The translations under genes were made by a program, and so were the position numbers. From Chloroflexota bacterium (GTDB lineage Bacteria > Chloroflexota > Anaerolineae > UBA4142 > SHND01), in assembly GCA_029778615.1 (NCBI GenBank), contig JAKOPZ010000308.1:1-56828 (forward strand): DNA of 56,828 nt, read 5' to 3'. This document shows positions 47,816-56,808 of this stretch, piece by piece. The notes beneath the pieces are model-generated. The model saw only the letters and a list, made by a program, of their open reading frames with translations, was not told the origin of the DNA and searched no databases. Within the stretch, counting starts at the first letter, position 1. Every line of letters starts with the position of its first letter.

Positions 47816-47874
47816 AAGTGAACAGAAAGTGAGCAAGTTCTAGTCTGGAGCAGCGCTCACATTTTTGCTACACT
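47816..47874 (+). promoter_or_regulatory. Conserved activator-type promoter, copy 2
   Basis: AAGTGAACAG and AAAGTGAGCA (47816-47835), a 5-nt gap, TAGTCTGGAGC (47841-47851) and TACACT (47869-47874). Against copy 1, the two conserved blocks match at 30 of 31 positions and all spacings are equal. The 5-nt gap differs. Confidence 0.65.
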
Positions 47875-47905
47875 CGCCGCATCACTCGTCAGCACGAGGC
47901 ATTCT

Positions 47906-48391
47906 ATGAGTACAGAGCAAGCAGAAACAATGAACATTATTCAACACTTGTTCACGATGTGGAACACGCACAACCCCGGGCTTGTCACCGAAATCTATGC
48001 CGCGAATTATTTTGGTATAGACATGACGCAGCGCGCGCAGGTGAACGGACCCGCCGAAGTGGCGCGGCAGTTTGAACGCTTTTTGCGCGCGTTTCCCGAC
48101 TTGGAGTTTCAAAACGTCGAAACGATTTTTGACAACGACCGCGTCGCGTTGTACTGGTGCGCGCGCGGCACGCATCGCGGCACGCTGCTCAACATTCCGC
48201 CGACGGGACGCGCAATTCAAGTGAACGGCGTCAGTATGTTGCGCTTTGCCGATGGCAAAATCGCGCAGGGCATTCATTTGTGGGACATGGCGGGCTTGCT
48301 CCGCGAGGTGGGACTCTTGCCCGAACTTGCATCGCGCGTTCAAAATGACGCGTTGAGTTGGCAAGACGCGTTCGCGGTTGCGGCGCGCTAG
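47906..48391 (+). CDS. SnoaL-like ester cyclase family protein
   Basis: 161 residues, with GAGG 6 nt before ATG 47906. The pattern of a helix followed by YFGIDM...GPAEVARQFERFLRAFPDLEFQ...DRVALYWCARGTHRG...VNGVSMLRFADGKIAQGIHLWDMAGLLREVGL is the SnoaL/polyketide-cyclase-like cone fold. Many members are small-molecule isomerases or have no known activity. It shares its promoter type with the secreted repeat protein. Its stop overlaps that of the convergent dehydrogenase gene by 4 bp. Confidence 0.8.
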   Translation: MSTEQAETMNIIQHLFTMWNTHNPGLVTEIYAANYFGIDMTQRAQVNGPAEVARQFERFLRAFPDLEFQNVETIFDNDRVALYWCARGTHRGTLLNIPPTGRAIQVNGVSMLRFADGKIAQGIHLWDMAGLLREVGLLPELASRVQNDALSWQDAFAVAAR

Positions 48392-49464
48392 TCGGGATGA
48401 ATTTCGATGGTCGTCTTGACGCCCTGCCGTTTGAACAAATCGCTTGAAAAATCGCGCAGCGCGACGCGTAGAGTCAACATCCGTTCCAAGATTCCCGGAA
48501 ACCGCTCGGAGAAATCCTCGAACGCTTGCACGCCCATTTCAAAATATTTGCGGTTCGCGTTCACCACGCCGACGGCGAGCATATTGCCCAACACCATCCG
48601 CATATTCAGAGCGTCGGAATCGAGCGTAACGGGATGCGACGCGGAGGTCACCGAATTGAGCAGCACGATGCCGTTCGTCGTTACGAGCTCCAGCGTTTTG
48701 AGCGCGGTGGGTCCGTGTCCCGTCGCTTCAAATATTACGTCCACGCGATTTCCGAGCAACTTGGAAATTTCGTCGAGCGGTGTGTCTTGAAGCGAAACAT
48801 ACGTCGCACCCATTTCTTGGGCGAGCATCGAATTCAACGTTCCCTTTTTGGAACGCGCGCAAATGACCACTTGTAGACCGCGTGCGCGCAGTGCGAGCGC
48901 CGCGAGCAGACCAATCGTGCCCGCGCCCGTGACCAACGCGGTCTGCGGCTGCCACACCATGCGTTCTTGAATTTTCCACGCTTGCCACATTGCTTTGGCG
49001 ACGATGCTGTACGGTTCGAGCAGCACGGCGACATCGCGCAGCGGCGCGGGGATTGCTATCAAAAAATCTTCGGTGTCGACGTAATACTCGGCGAGAAATC
49101 CATGTTGGCGGCGAATCCCGCGTTCGGTGAATTGGTCCTTGAGACACATGTCCGATTCGCCTGCAGCACAATTCAAACAATCACACGGACGGCGCACGGT
49201 GGCGACGACGTAATCGCCTTTTTTGAAACGCGAGGTACGCGAACCCACGCGTTCCACTTGTCCAAAATTTTCGTGTCCCAAAATTAAATATTCGAATCCG
49301 GGCGGCGCCGCGCCGAACGCCCCCGAATTGATTTCCGCATCCGTCCCGCAAATCCCCGCGCGAATCATTCGTACCAACACTTGGTCATTCGTCACTTTCG
49401 GTTCGGGAACATCCACCACCCGCGCGGAATTGGGAACGCGCGGTGTAATCGCAATGGCTTTCAT
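48388..49464 (-). CDS. Zinc-dependent medium-chain dehydrogenase, glucose 1-dehydrogenase type
   Basis: 358 residues. Catalytic zinc ligands in GICGTDAE and LGHENFG. Structural-zinc Cys in RPCDCLNCAAGESDMC. LLEPYSIVAKAM and GAGTIGLLAALALRARG (NAD(P) site) match the archaeal-type glucose dehydrogenase subgroup. A GAGG ribosome site precedes ATG 49464. Divergent from a fructokinase gene, suggesting sugar metabolism; substrate not certain. Confidence 0.82.
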   Translation of the reverse strand: MKAIAITPRVPNSARVVDVPEPKVTNDQVLVRMIRAGICGTDAEINSGAFGAAPPGFEYLILGHENFGQVERVGSRTSRFKKGDYVVATVRRPCDCLNCAAGESDMCLKDQFTERGIRRQHGFLAEYYVDTEDFLIAIPAPLRDVAVLLEPYSIVAKAMWQAWKIQERMVWQPQTALVTGAGTIGLLAALALRARGLQVVICARSKKGTLNSMLAQEMGATYVSLQDTPLDEISKLLGNRVDVIFEATGHGPTALKTLELVTTNGIVLLNSVTSASHPVTLDSDALNMRMVLGNMLAVGVVNANRKYFEMGVQAFEDFSERFPGILERMLTLRVALRDFSSDLFKRQGVKTTIEIHPD

Positions 49465-49528
49465 AGATACCTCACAACCACAAGTCTGTGCCTCAGTCTA
49501 AATCAATCACGTCAACCCTGCAAGCACA

Positions 49529-49554
49529 TGCTATAATTTCAAAAACGCGACAAG
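49529..49554 (+). promoter_or_regulatory. Promoter and ribosome site of the fructokinase gene
   Basis: TGC-TATAAT (49529-49537) is an extended -10. AAGGA (49550-49554) is 9 nt before ATG 49564. The -35 is weak. Confidence 0.6.
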
Positions 49555-49563
49555 GATTTTCAT

Positions 49564-50547
49564 ATGGATATTGTCACACTGGGCGAAATTCTCATTGATA
49601 TGTTACCTGCCGAAACGGGAAAACGTCTGACCCAAGTTTCCGCGTTCATTCCCAAACCCGGCGGCGCGCCCGCGAACGTGGCGGTGGCGGCGGCGCGACT
49701 GGGCGCGTCCACCGCGTTCCTTGGCAAAGTGGGGCGCGATTTCTTTGGTGAATTTTTACGCGAGGTGTTGCAGCGCGAGCATGTGGACACGCGCGGACTG
49801 CGTTTTGACGACGCTGCGCGCACGACGCTTGCGCTCATCGCGCAGCCGACGGCGGACAACAACGAATACATTTTTTATCGCAACCCCGGCGCCGACCAAC
49901 GCTTGCGTCCCGACGAATTGGAGCGCGACCTATTGAGCACGACGCGCGCGTTGCACATCGGTTCCATCTCGTTGACCGACGAACCCGCGCGCAGCGCCAC
50001 CTTCGAAGCGGTGCGTTTGGCGCGACAACACAACGCCCTCGTCTCGTTCGATGTAAATTATCGTCCCGCGCTGTGGCGTTCGCCTGCCGACGCGCTCGCA
50101 CAAATTTCTGCGATGCTTCCGAACGCGGATGTGGTCAAACTGAATGAAAGCGAATTGGAATTGTTGACCCAAACACGCGAGGTGGAAAAGGGCTGTACGG
50201 CGTTGTTGGCGCGCGGACCGCAATGGATTGTGGTGACACTCGGCGCGCAAGGCAGTTATTTTCACAGCGCGCAAAAACGCGGCTATGCGCGCGGATTTCA
50301 AGTGGACGCGCTCGATTCGACGGGCTGTGGCGATGCGTTTGTCGGCGCGCTGCTCACGCAGCTCGTAAAATTCGGGATGAACGAGCTGGACGCGCATTTG
50401 GAAGCGGCGCTTGAATACGCGAATGCGGCGGGCGCGCTGACGGCAACGCGGCGCGGCGCGATTCCCGCACTGCCCACCGAGGCAGAGGTCAAAGATTTTT
50501 TGAGACAAGTATTGCCCAAAATTGGCGTGCTGGGCGCAGAGACGTAA
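49564..50547 (+). CDS. Fructokinase (PfkB family)
   Basis: 327 residues. VTLGEILIDMLP, GGAPANVAVAAARLG and FYRNPGADQRL are fructokinase-like. The active-site loop reads STGCGDAFVGALL: the catalytic Asp is kept, but the usual GAGD is GCGD. KDG kinase is an alternative. Ends at a bidirectional terminator. Confidence 0.85.
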   Translation: MDIVTLGEILIDMLPAETGKRLTQVSAFIPKPGGAPANVAVAAARLGASTAFLGKVGRDFFGEFLREVLQREHVDTRGLRFDDAARTTLALIAQPTADNNEYIFYRNPGADQRLRPDELERDLLSTTRALHIGSISLTDEPARSATFEAVRLARQHNALVSFDVNYRPALWRSPADALAQISAMLPNADVVKLNESELELLTQTREVEKGCTALLARGPQWIVVTLGAQGSYFHSAQKRGYARGFQVDALDSTGCGDAFVGALLTQLVKFGMNELDAHLEAALEYANAAGALTATRRGAIPALPTEAEVKDFLRQVLPKIGVLGAET

Positions 50548-50578
50548 AAAAAGCGGCGAGTGGTTCGCCGCTTTTTTT
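50546..50578. terminator. Bidirectional terminator
   Basis: AAAAAAAGCGGCGA (50546-50559), GTGGT loop, TCGCCGCTTTTTTT (50565-50578), between the fructokinase gene and the convergent aminotransferase remnant. Confidence 0.9.
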
Positions 50579-51230
50579 ATAGATTCAAAATTGTTGTCCG
50601 TGCCAGCGTCAGTTCGTCCACCTCCGCGCGCGAATTGTACGGCTGCACTGACACGCGCACAAATTGTTTTTCATTCCCTGTCAGAATGGGAACCTCGATG
50701 CGGAACGCGTCGTACAGTCGCGTTTTCAACGCGGCTGCGTCGCAAGGCGGCAGCGGAAGGGAAACCATTTGCGCGAACCATGTTTCGTCCGAGAGCGGTA
50801 CAAGATTCGTCTGTGGGGAAATTTTTTCTTGCGCGTACCGAGCGAGCGTGTGACATTCCGCGCGGCGGCGCGCCCAATCGTTTTCGTGCAAAAACTGAAT
50901 CGCGCGCGGGGTTGCCAAATAGGCGGCAATGTCGCGTGTGCCTTGCCATTCCTGTTCCTGCACAAAACGCGTCCCCGTAATTTTTTCGGGATGCCACCCC
51001 CAACTCACCACTAACGGTTCGATTTGATTTTGTCACTCATGTTACGCAGAATTGTCATTTCGAGCGGTCTCGCGAGAAATCTCGGTGGAAAAAACTGCGA
51101 TTTCTCACAGAGTTTACCCCGAAGGATTGAGGAGTTCGAAATGACATGCGTAAGGTGAATTTGTCATTCGCGCCGCACATACAAAAACGCGCTGCCTTTG
51201 GGCGCGCAGAGCCATTTGTGACAGTTACCT
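50577..51230 (-). pseudogene. Class V aminotransferase copy: N-terminus lost, MITE inserted
   Basis: On the minus strand, GNCHKWLCAPKGSAFLYVRR (about 51168-51228, with the PLP-binding Lys in HKW) is followed, across the MITE, by IEPLVVSWGWHPEKI...RDIAAYLATP and on to the C-terminus ending at 50577. It is a paralogue of the intact gene at 51293-52468 and lies just downstream in tandem. Everything upstream of the PLP Lys region is missing. Even with the MITE removed, an in-frame TGA remains at the insertion site. A dead partial duplicate. Confidence 0.8.
51037..51159. mobile_element. 123-bp MITE, copy 2, with near-perfect 8-bp target duplication
   Basis: Reverse complement of the copy at 9873-9995 with 3 differences in 123. 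Flanks are TTTGTCAC (51029-51036) and TTTGTCAT (51160-51167), 7 of 8 identical. Alignment with the intact paralogue downstream shows that removing element plus one duplication restores the paralogue's spacing exactly. Confidence 0.85.
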
Positions 51231-51292
51231 TGCGCCTAAAGGATTGGTCGTTACCGCGCGGTTAAACATTGAACCTCTCGCGACAAGTTAGT

Positions 51293-52468
51293 TCATTCGG
51301 CTTTGACTTGTGGCAGCAACTCTTTCAACGCGACAATCAAAGCGTCCACATCCTCTCTCGTGTTGTAACCCTGAATCGAAACACGAATCAAGTGCCGATT
51401 ATTCCACGTAAGAATCGGCACTTCGATTTTGTATTCGTCATAAAGTCGCTGCTTTAGCAATTCAGGATTGCATTCTGGCAGCGGCAACGAGACCATTTGC
51501 GAGTACCATTCTGGAGAGTCTGGACTTGGTGGCTCGAATCCGGTCAATTCCGAAATTGCAGTCCTTCCATAGCGCGCTAATTCATGACACTGTACCCGTA
51601 CTTGCTCCCAATTGTTTTCCCGCATGAATTGAATTGCGACAGGAACCGAAAGAAATGCGGCAATATCGCGCGTTCCCTGCCACTCTTGTTCTTGAACGAA
51701 TTTGGAATGTCCCGGTTTCTTTGGTCGCCAGCCCCAACTTACAACTAATGGCTCGACGGCGAATTGCATTCCGCGTCGCGCATACAGAAATGCGCTGCCC
51801 TTGGCGCTCATCATCCACTTGTGTCCATTACTACTATAGAAATCCGCGTCCAGTGTAGTTAGGTCTAGTGGAATTTGTCCAACCGCATGAGCGCCATCAA
51901 TGATGGTAGTTATTCCCGCCTCTCGCGCGCGGCGACAAATTTCCTGTACGGGAAAAATGAGGGCTGTCGGTGAAGTGATGTGACTGAGAAAGATAACGCG
52001 TGTGCGGGGAGTGACTCCAGACCAAAAGGTTTCTACAAATTTATCCTTTGTTGACAGGGGAACGGGAATCGGTTGTCTCTTAAAGATGGCTCCGGATTTT
52101 TCGGTGAGAAATGTCCAAGTTCGGTCCAACGCACCATATTCGTGGTCAGTGGAAAGGATTTCCTCTCCAGCTTCAAGTTTGAGCGAGCGCGCAACGATAT
52201 TCAAACCCGTCGTCGCGTTCGGCACATACACCAAGTCGTCCACGTCGCAATGGACGTACTGCGCGAGCGGTTGGCGCGCGGCGTACATCAAATCGTCAAA
52301 GCGGCGTCCGAGAAATTCGACCGGCTGCATTTCGAGCTCGCGCTGCCAGCGTTGGTACTCTTCAAACACCGGACGCGGACACGCGCCGAACGAGCCGTGA
52401 TTCAGAAAGATGATGTCGGAACGGAGGAGAAACTGTGCGCGCAGATAGTCTCCCGGCAGTAGATTCAT
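51293..52468 (-). CDS. Class V PLP aminotransferase (isopenicillin-N epimerase-like)
   Basis: 391 residues. FLNHGSFGACPRPVFEEYQ is the opening of the CefD-like subgroup. ATTGLNIVARSL and DHEYGALDRTW follow, then IIDGAHAVGQIPLDL with the PLP-contacting Asp. SSNGHKWMMSAKGSAFLY contains the PLP Lys. VQEQEWQGTRD and IRVSIQGYNTREDVDAL end the fold. Likely a desulfurase/epimerase-type enzyme; true substrate unknown. A damaged duplicate lies downstream. Confidence 0.88.
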   Translation of the reverse strand: MNLLPGDYLRAQFLLRSDIIFLNHGSFGACPRPVFEEYQRWQRELEMQPVEFLGRRFDDLMYAARQPLAQYVHCDVDDLVYVPNATTGLNIVARSLKLEAGEEILSTDHEYGALDRTWTFLTEKSGAIFKRQPIPVPLSTKDKFVETFWSGVTPRTRVIFLSHITSPTALIFPVQEICRRAREAGITTIIDGAHAVGQIPLDLTTLDADFYSSNGHKWMMSAKGSAFLYARRGMQFAVEPLVVSWGWRPKKPGHSKFVQEQEWQGTRDIAAFLSVPVAIQFMRENNWEQVRVQCHELARYGRTAISELTGFEPPSPDSPEWYSQMVSLPLPECNPELLKQRLYDEYKIEVPILTWNNRHLIRVSIQGYNTREDVDALIVALKELLPQVKAE

Positions 52469-52505
52469 GCTCAGTGGCTTGATCCGTTGCTCGTTTTACC
52501 AGCCT

Positions 52506-52733
52506 CTAAATACACCAGGCGTTGCAGCGACGAGAAATGTGGCACGGCAATTTCTCTTTACGAATGATAGTCCGAAGCCCAAACGCGATATTGCCACAAA
52601 TATCATTGTGCCTCACACTGCTGCCCGACATGTCGAAAATCTCACCATTCACAAACTCGTGGCGAATCTCGGAACGCTCTTCCATCTTGAGATATTCTTC
52701 TGGCGTATAAATCTTTTTCCGCGCAGCAGCCAT
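52506..52733 (-). pseudogene. Uma2-family nuclease, N-terminal fragment
   Basis: 75 codons from ATG 52733: [49 protein letters not shown] is the Uma2 (DUF820) N-terminus, closely resembling the intact gene at 54280-54885. The PD-(D/E)xK core is absent; the frame ends at TGA after an unrelated CHISRRCNAWCI tail. GGAGG lies 8 nt upstream. Confidence 0.75.
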
Positions 52734-52736
52734 TTT

Positions 52737-52934
52737 CATTCCTCCAAAAATTTCCATGCCTCCCGCGCCTCATCTTCAATCGCGGCTCCAAACACTTTTA
52801 CCACGCGAGCGCCGTACACCATGTTCATCCACGAACACCGCGCCGAACGGATGATTGCTTTTGTCGCGTGCGGGTTGTGCGACGCGAATGGCTTGGCGGA
52901 GAAATTGCAAATCGGTATCGTTCATGTTGCCCAT
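52737..52934 (-). pseudogene. Nucleoside deaminase remnant with internal deletion
   Basis: Reading from ATG 52934 (or 52925): NDTDLQFLRQAIRVAQPARDK then SNHPFGAVFVDEHG is the N-terminus of guanine/cytidine-type nucleoside deaminases. The zinc-binding HAE and PCxxC motifs are missing. In another frame the sequence resumes as VYGARVVKVFGAAIEDEAREAWKFLEE, the family's C-terminal end, stopping at 52737. An internal deletion of roughly two thirds of the gene explains both parts. The stop overlaps an ATG of the Uma2 fragment. Confidence 0.65.
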
Positions 52935-53032
52935 TGTTGAATCGGCACGCGTGAGGAGACGTTTCAGGCGATGTAAATCATCACACGAAACGTCTCTACA
53001 TCACCCGTTCACCCGTTCACCCCCTCACCTCT

Positions 53033-54283
53033 TCACCCCACCACCGTCTCCCCGCTTTTCACACCCTCTTTCGGAAACACGCTCGCGGGCAAATTCGCAA
53101 AAATTTCCACATTGCGTCCGATGGAAATATTCGCGGGAATTTGTGTGCGTTTGCCGATGACGGTGATGCCTGTGTTCAAACGCGTCGGCGATTGATGATT
53201 CGGTGTGTTGTCACCGTCCGCGCCGACATGCGCGCCCGCGCCGATATTCACGCGCTTGTCCGTAATCACCCTGTCAACGATGGCGCCTTCGCCAACGTAC
53301 GTATCTTTCATCAAAATCGAATCGCGCACAATCGCGTTCGGCGCAATGTAAACGCCCGCTCCAATCACCGAACGCGTCACCGTACCATCCACGCGGCAGC
53401 CGTCGCACAAAAGATTTCCATCCACGCGCGCGTTCGCGCCGACGTACACTGCAGGTCGTTCTTCACTCCGCGTATGAATCACCCAATCGGGGTCGTATAA
53501 ATCAAGCGCGGGCGTTTCGCCCAAGAGCGCCATGTTCGCTTCAAAGTATGCCTGAATCGTTCCCACATCGGCCCAATAGCCCTGATACGTGTAACTGTAC
53601 ACGTTCGCGCGCGCCACCAACGCAGGCAAGACATCGCGTCCAAAATCATGCTGCGAAGTTTCCGCATGAAGCCAGTTCAAAAGAAAATCGCGCTTGAACG
53701 CATAAATGCCCATGGATGCTTGCGAACTGCGCGTGCGTTTTGGCTTTTCTTCAAAATGCGTGACGCGCCCATCGGAATCCAGCGTCACCATGCCAAAGCG
53801 CTGCGCGTCGTGCGGATTCACCGAGCGCACGCCAATCGTCACATCCGCGTTCGTGTCCGCGTGTACGCGCAGCAGCATGTTGTAATCCATTTTGTAAATG
53901 TGGTCGCCCGCGAGAATCAAAACATACTCTGCATCACTCTCGGTAATGAATTCCGAATTAAAGCGCACCGCGTCCGCCGTTCCTTCTTGCCATGAACCAA
54001 TCGCCCCCCGCGCGCGTTGATACGGCTGCAACAATCGCACCCCCCCCCGCGCGCGGTCCAAGTCCCACGGCTTGCCGATGGCGATATGTTCGTTCAAAGA
54101 ACGCGGTTGATATTGTGTGAGTACACCGACGTTGTAGATTCCCGAATTGACGCAGTTCGACAACGAAAAATCAATCAGCCGATATTTTCCGCCGAACGGG
54201 ACAGCGGCTTCCGCGCGATGTGATGTGAGAACGCCGAGCCCGCGTCCTTCGCCGCCTGCGAGAATCATTGCCAGAGTATTCAT
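53033..54283 (-). CDS. GlgC-like protein lacking catalytic signature residues (GlgD-type)
   Basis: 416 residues. The full ADP-glucose pyrophosphorylase architecture is present: a nucleotidyltransferase domain and a left-handed beta-helix at 290-416. The signature that should read GGxGTRLxPLTxxRAKPAVP is [20 protein letters not shown] here. The Arg of GTRL is displaced and the Lys of KPA is Glu. Other elements are intact ([15 protein letters not shown]). This is the pattern of non-catalytic GlgD-type or plant large subunits that regulate a catalytic partner; the neighbour at 54950-56218 has the intact signature. Its ATG overlaps the Uma2 stop (54280-54283). A nine-C run lies at 54040-54048. 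Confidence 0.85.
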   Translation of the reverse strand: MNTLAMILAGGEGRGLGVLTSHRAEAAVPFGGKYRLIDFSLSNCVNSGIYNVGVLTQYQPRSLNEHIAIGKPWDLDRARGGVRLLQPYQRARGAIGSWQEGTADAVRFNSEFITESDAEYVLILAGDHIYKMDYNMLLRVHADTNADVTIGVRSVNPHDAQRFGMVTLDSDGRVTHFEEKPKRTRSSQASMGIYAFKRDFLLNWLHAETSQHDFGRDVLPALVARANVYSYTYQGYWADVGTIQAYFEANMALLGETPALDLYDPDWVIHTRSEERPAVYVGANARVDGNLLCDGCRVDGTVTRSVIGAGVYIAPNAIVRDSILMKDTYVGEGAIVDRVITDKRVNIGAGAHVGADGDNTPNHQSPTRLNTGITVIGKRTQIPANISIGRNVEIFANLPASVFPKEGVKSGETVVG

Positions 54284-54885
54284 TTTCGCCTCACAATTTT
54301 GAGTTGGGGTCTAAAGTTGATTTGCGCGTATATCGCGCGCAAGGGAATTCCCACGCCCAAGCAATCCAACCTGAGAGTTTGTTTCAATGAATCATACACT
54401 TGGACAATCCATTGTCCGCTTTCATCTTTTTGAAAACATTCCGCAAACACGCTGCGTTGGTCAACCATCACGTATGCTTGAAGAGATGGAATTTGGCGAT
54501 ATGCCGCGAATTTTTTTGTGTGGTCAAATCGTTCCGTAGAATCGGACATCACTTCAACAATGACGATGGGATTCAAAACTACATCGCGGCGCTTGGCGTA
54601 ATATTCGAGTTCGCCACAAATGACCATCCCATCAGGAAAACTGAATACATTTGCTTTTTCAATTCGCAAACGCAAATCGGTTGCATACACGGTACAGGGT
54701 GCTTTGCGTCGCGCGAGTACGCGGTCCAACGCTCCAGTAAGATTCAACGTAATGCGATTGTGCGCGGGTGTGCTACCCGATATCATGTACATTTCGCCGT
54801 TCCAGTATTCGTGTCGCGTGTCCGATTTTTCATCGAGCGCAAGATATTCTTCAGGCGTATAAATTTCTTGGCGCGCAATTGCCAT
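54280..54885 (-). CDS. Uma2-family PD-(D/E)xK endonuclease
   Basis: 201 residues from ATG 54885. [31 protein letters not shown] is the Uma2 N-terminus. [21 protein letters not shown] and [10 protein letters not shown] form the PD...E...K active-site set. The family is abundant in Chloroflexota and cyanobacteria and poorly understood. It is embedded between the two GlgC-type genes and overlaps the start of the downstream one by 4 bp. A truncated relative lies at 52506-52733. Confidence 0.85.
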   Translation of the reverse strand: MAIARQEIYTPEEYLALDEKSDTRHEYWNGEMYMISGSTPAHNRITLNLTGALDRVLARRKAPCTVYATDLRLRIEKANVFSFPDGMVICGELEYYAKRRDVVLNPIVIVEVMSDSTERFDHTKKFAAYRQIPSLQAYVMVDQRSVFAECFQKDESGQWIVQVYDSLKQTLRLDCLGVGIPLRAIYAQINFRPQLKIVRRK

Positions 54886-54949
54886 TTCCAATTCCTCTCG
54901 TTTGAATCAGCGCATTTCCGCGCAAAAGGAACGTTACAGCGAACGTTCC

Positions 54950-56218
54950 CTACCGCGTTCCCACAGTCGCGCCGCTCGGCACCAAATCTCCAAACGCTTC
55001 AAAATCTTTTTCTTCCGCTTTGGTCACCACCACAACATTGCGTCCGACGCGCACGCCTTGCGGAATGTGCGCGCCTTTACCGACGACGCTGATGCCCGTA
55101 TTGATTTTGTCCGATTCTTGTTCGTTCGGTTTGTTGTCATCGCCGAAACCAACATGCGCGCCCGCGCCAATTACCACTTGTTTGTCCACAATCACGCGGT
55201 CCAACATCGCGCCCGGTCCAATCCAAACATCATTCATCACCACCGCATCGCGCACCACCGCACCTTCCGAAACATACACGCCCGGCGACAGCACAGAATT
55301 TTCCACGCGCCCGCGAATGTTGGAACCGTTCGCCACCATGCTCGTACGAATTTGTCCTTGCAAGCCCACTTTGACCGGCGGACGTTCGGAACTTTTGGTG
55401 TGAATCACCCACGTTGGGTCATCCAAATTCAACGGCGGCTTGGGCGCGAGAAAAGCGAGATTCGTTTCCCAATACGATTGAATCGTGCCCACGTCCACCC
55501 AATAGCCCTCGAACGGATACGCATACACGCGCCCCGTCTCAATCATGCCCGGAATCACGTGCTTGCCAAAATCCAAATCAATATGATTCTTGCTCTCGCG
55601 CTCCAATTGCACCGCGAGATTTTGCGCGTCAAAAACATAAATACCCATCGAAGCGAGCGTACCTTTGTCGCGCTTTTTCGGTTTCTCGTGGAACGCAGTG
55701 ATTTTCATATTTTCGTCCACGCTCATAATCCCAAAGCGGTCTGTTTCTTCCAGCGGCACGTTCATCACTGCCACTGTCAAGTCCGCATTTTTTTCTTGAT
55801 GAAAACGCAGCATCGGGCGATAGTCCATTTTGTAAATGTGGTCGCCCGATAAAATCAAAACGTGGTCGGCGCGCTGTTCGCGCACGTCATCCAAATTTTG
55901 ATACACCGCGTCCGCCGTGCCGCCGTACCATTGTTCGCGTCCGCGCGCTTGGTACGGTTGCAAGAGACGAATGCCGCCGCGCGCACGGTCCAAATCCCAC
56001 GGCTTGCCGACGCCGATGTGGTCATTCAACGAACGCGGGCGATATTGTGTGAGCACGGCGATATTGTAAATGCCCGAGTTCACACAATTCGACAGCGTAA
56101 AATCAATAATCCGATACCGCGCTGCGAACGGGACAGCTGGTTTCGAACGTTCTTCCGACAACACCGACAAACGCGTTCCCGCGCCGCCTGCCATAATAAT
56201 TGCAAGTACGTTGGACAT
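54950..56218 (-). CDS. glgC: Glucose-1-phosphate adenylyltransferase (catalytic)
   Basis: 422 residues. The signature [25 protein letters not shown] is intact (Arg of GTRL, Lys of KPA). [14 protein letters not shown] carries the metal Asp, FHEKPK binds glucose-1-phosphate, and [16 protein letters not shown] precedes the C-terminal beta-helix. It makes ADP-glucose for glycogen. GAGGTGA lies 5 nt before ATG 56218. In one operon with Uma2 and the GlgD-like gene. Confidence 0.95.
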   Translation of the reverse strand: MSNVLAIIMAGGAGTRLSVLSEERSKPAVPFAARYRIIDFTLSNCVNSGIYNIAVLTQYRPRSLNDHIGVGKPWDLDRARGGIRLLQPYQARGREQWYGGTADAVYQNLDDVREQRADHVLILSGDHIYKMDYRPMLRFHQEKNADLTVAVMNVPLEETDRFGIMSVDENMKITAFHEKPKKRDKGTLASMGIYVFDAQNLAVQLERESKNHIDLDFGKHVIPGMIETGRVYAYPFEGYWVDVGTIQSYWETNLAFLAPKPPLNLDDPTWVIHTKSSERPPVKVGLQGQIRTSMVANGSNIRGRVENSVLSPGVYVSEGAVVRDAVVMNDVWIGPGAMLDRVIVDKQVVIGAGAHVGFGDDNKPNEQESDKINTGISVVGKGAHIPQGVRVGRNVVVVTKAEEKDFEAFGDLVPSGATVGTR

Positions 56219-56240
56219 TGTTTCACCTCGTTGGGCTAGA

Positions 56241-56273
56241 AACCGCGAATCTACGCGAATCTACGCGAATAAA
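56241..56273. repeat. Left 33-bp arm bracketing the GxxExxY gene
   Basis: AACCGCGAAT-CTACGCGAAT-CTACGCGAAT-AAA: three units of a 10-bp word. It is the inverse complement of the arm at 56709-56741 with two mismatches. Confidence 0.85.
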
Positions 56274-56274
56274 A

Positions 56275-56697
56275 TCAAAGACGTGGAGAGTATCTGTTTT
56301 TCTTGCCAATGCGCGCTTCGGTGTAGGCAATACGTTTGTATTCAAGATTATCTTGCGCGCCAAAGTTGATAAGGAGTCCGAGTTGATATTTGGTTCCATT
56401 CAAATAATTGTGCAATTGTGCATGGTCATTTGCCGTGAGCCGTTCAATTGCTTTAAGGTCAACCACAATTTTTTCATAGCATAACAAATCCGGAGTGTAT
56501 TTTTTCTTGAGTGGTCGCCCTTTGTAATAAATCACCAATTCCTGCTGCGATGAAAAAGGAATCCCACGCAAGCCCAACTCAATTTCCATCGCTTCTTGAT
56601 AGACTGCCTCTAAAAATCCGGGTCCCAATTCATTATAAACTTCCATCGCCGCACCAACGATTGCATACGCCTCTTCTCTATAAATGAGCTCTGCCAT
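56275..56697 (-). CDS. GxxExxY-family PD-(D/E)xK-like protein
   Basis: 140 residues from ATG 56697, with GGAG 7-8 nt upstream. The name-giving motif [12 protein letters not shown] (GxxExxY) is at about 26-37. [18 protein letters not shown] resembles the PD-(D/E)xK core with Asp instead of the usual Glu (VDLK). [18 protein letters not shown] is the conserved C-terminal part. Function unknown; a nuclease role is suggested by fold only. The gene is enclosed by 33-bp inverted arrays whose inner ends touch both gene ends. Confidence 0.85.
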   Translation of the reverse strand: MAELIYREEAYAIVGAAMEVYNELGPGFLEAVYQEAMEIELGLRGIPFSSQQELVIYYKGRPLKKKYTPDLLCYEKIVVDLKAIERLTANDHAQLHNYLNGTKYQLGLLINFGAQDNLEYKRIAYTEARIGKKNRYSPRL

Positions 56698-56708
56698 TTG
56701 CAATCTCC

Positions 56709-56741
56709 TTTATTCGCGCAGATTCGCGCAGATTCGCGGTT
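56709..56741. repeat. Right 33-bp arm bracketing the GxxExxY gene
   Basis: TTTATTCGCG-CAGATTCGCG-CAGATTCGCG-GTT, inverted relative to 56241-56273. The ribosome site of the gene starts directly inside it. Confidence 0.85.
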
Positions 56742-56808
56742 CCTAAGAATTCCCTTTGTAACTAATTTGACTCCCTCTCCAACTGCGGCGCAGCATTGTT
56801 CGTAAATC

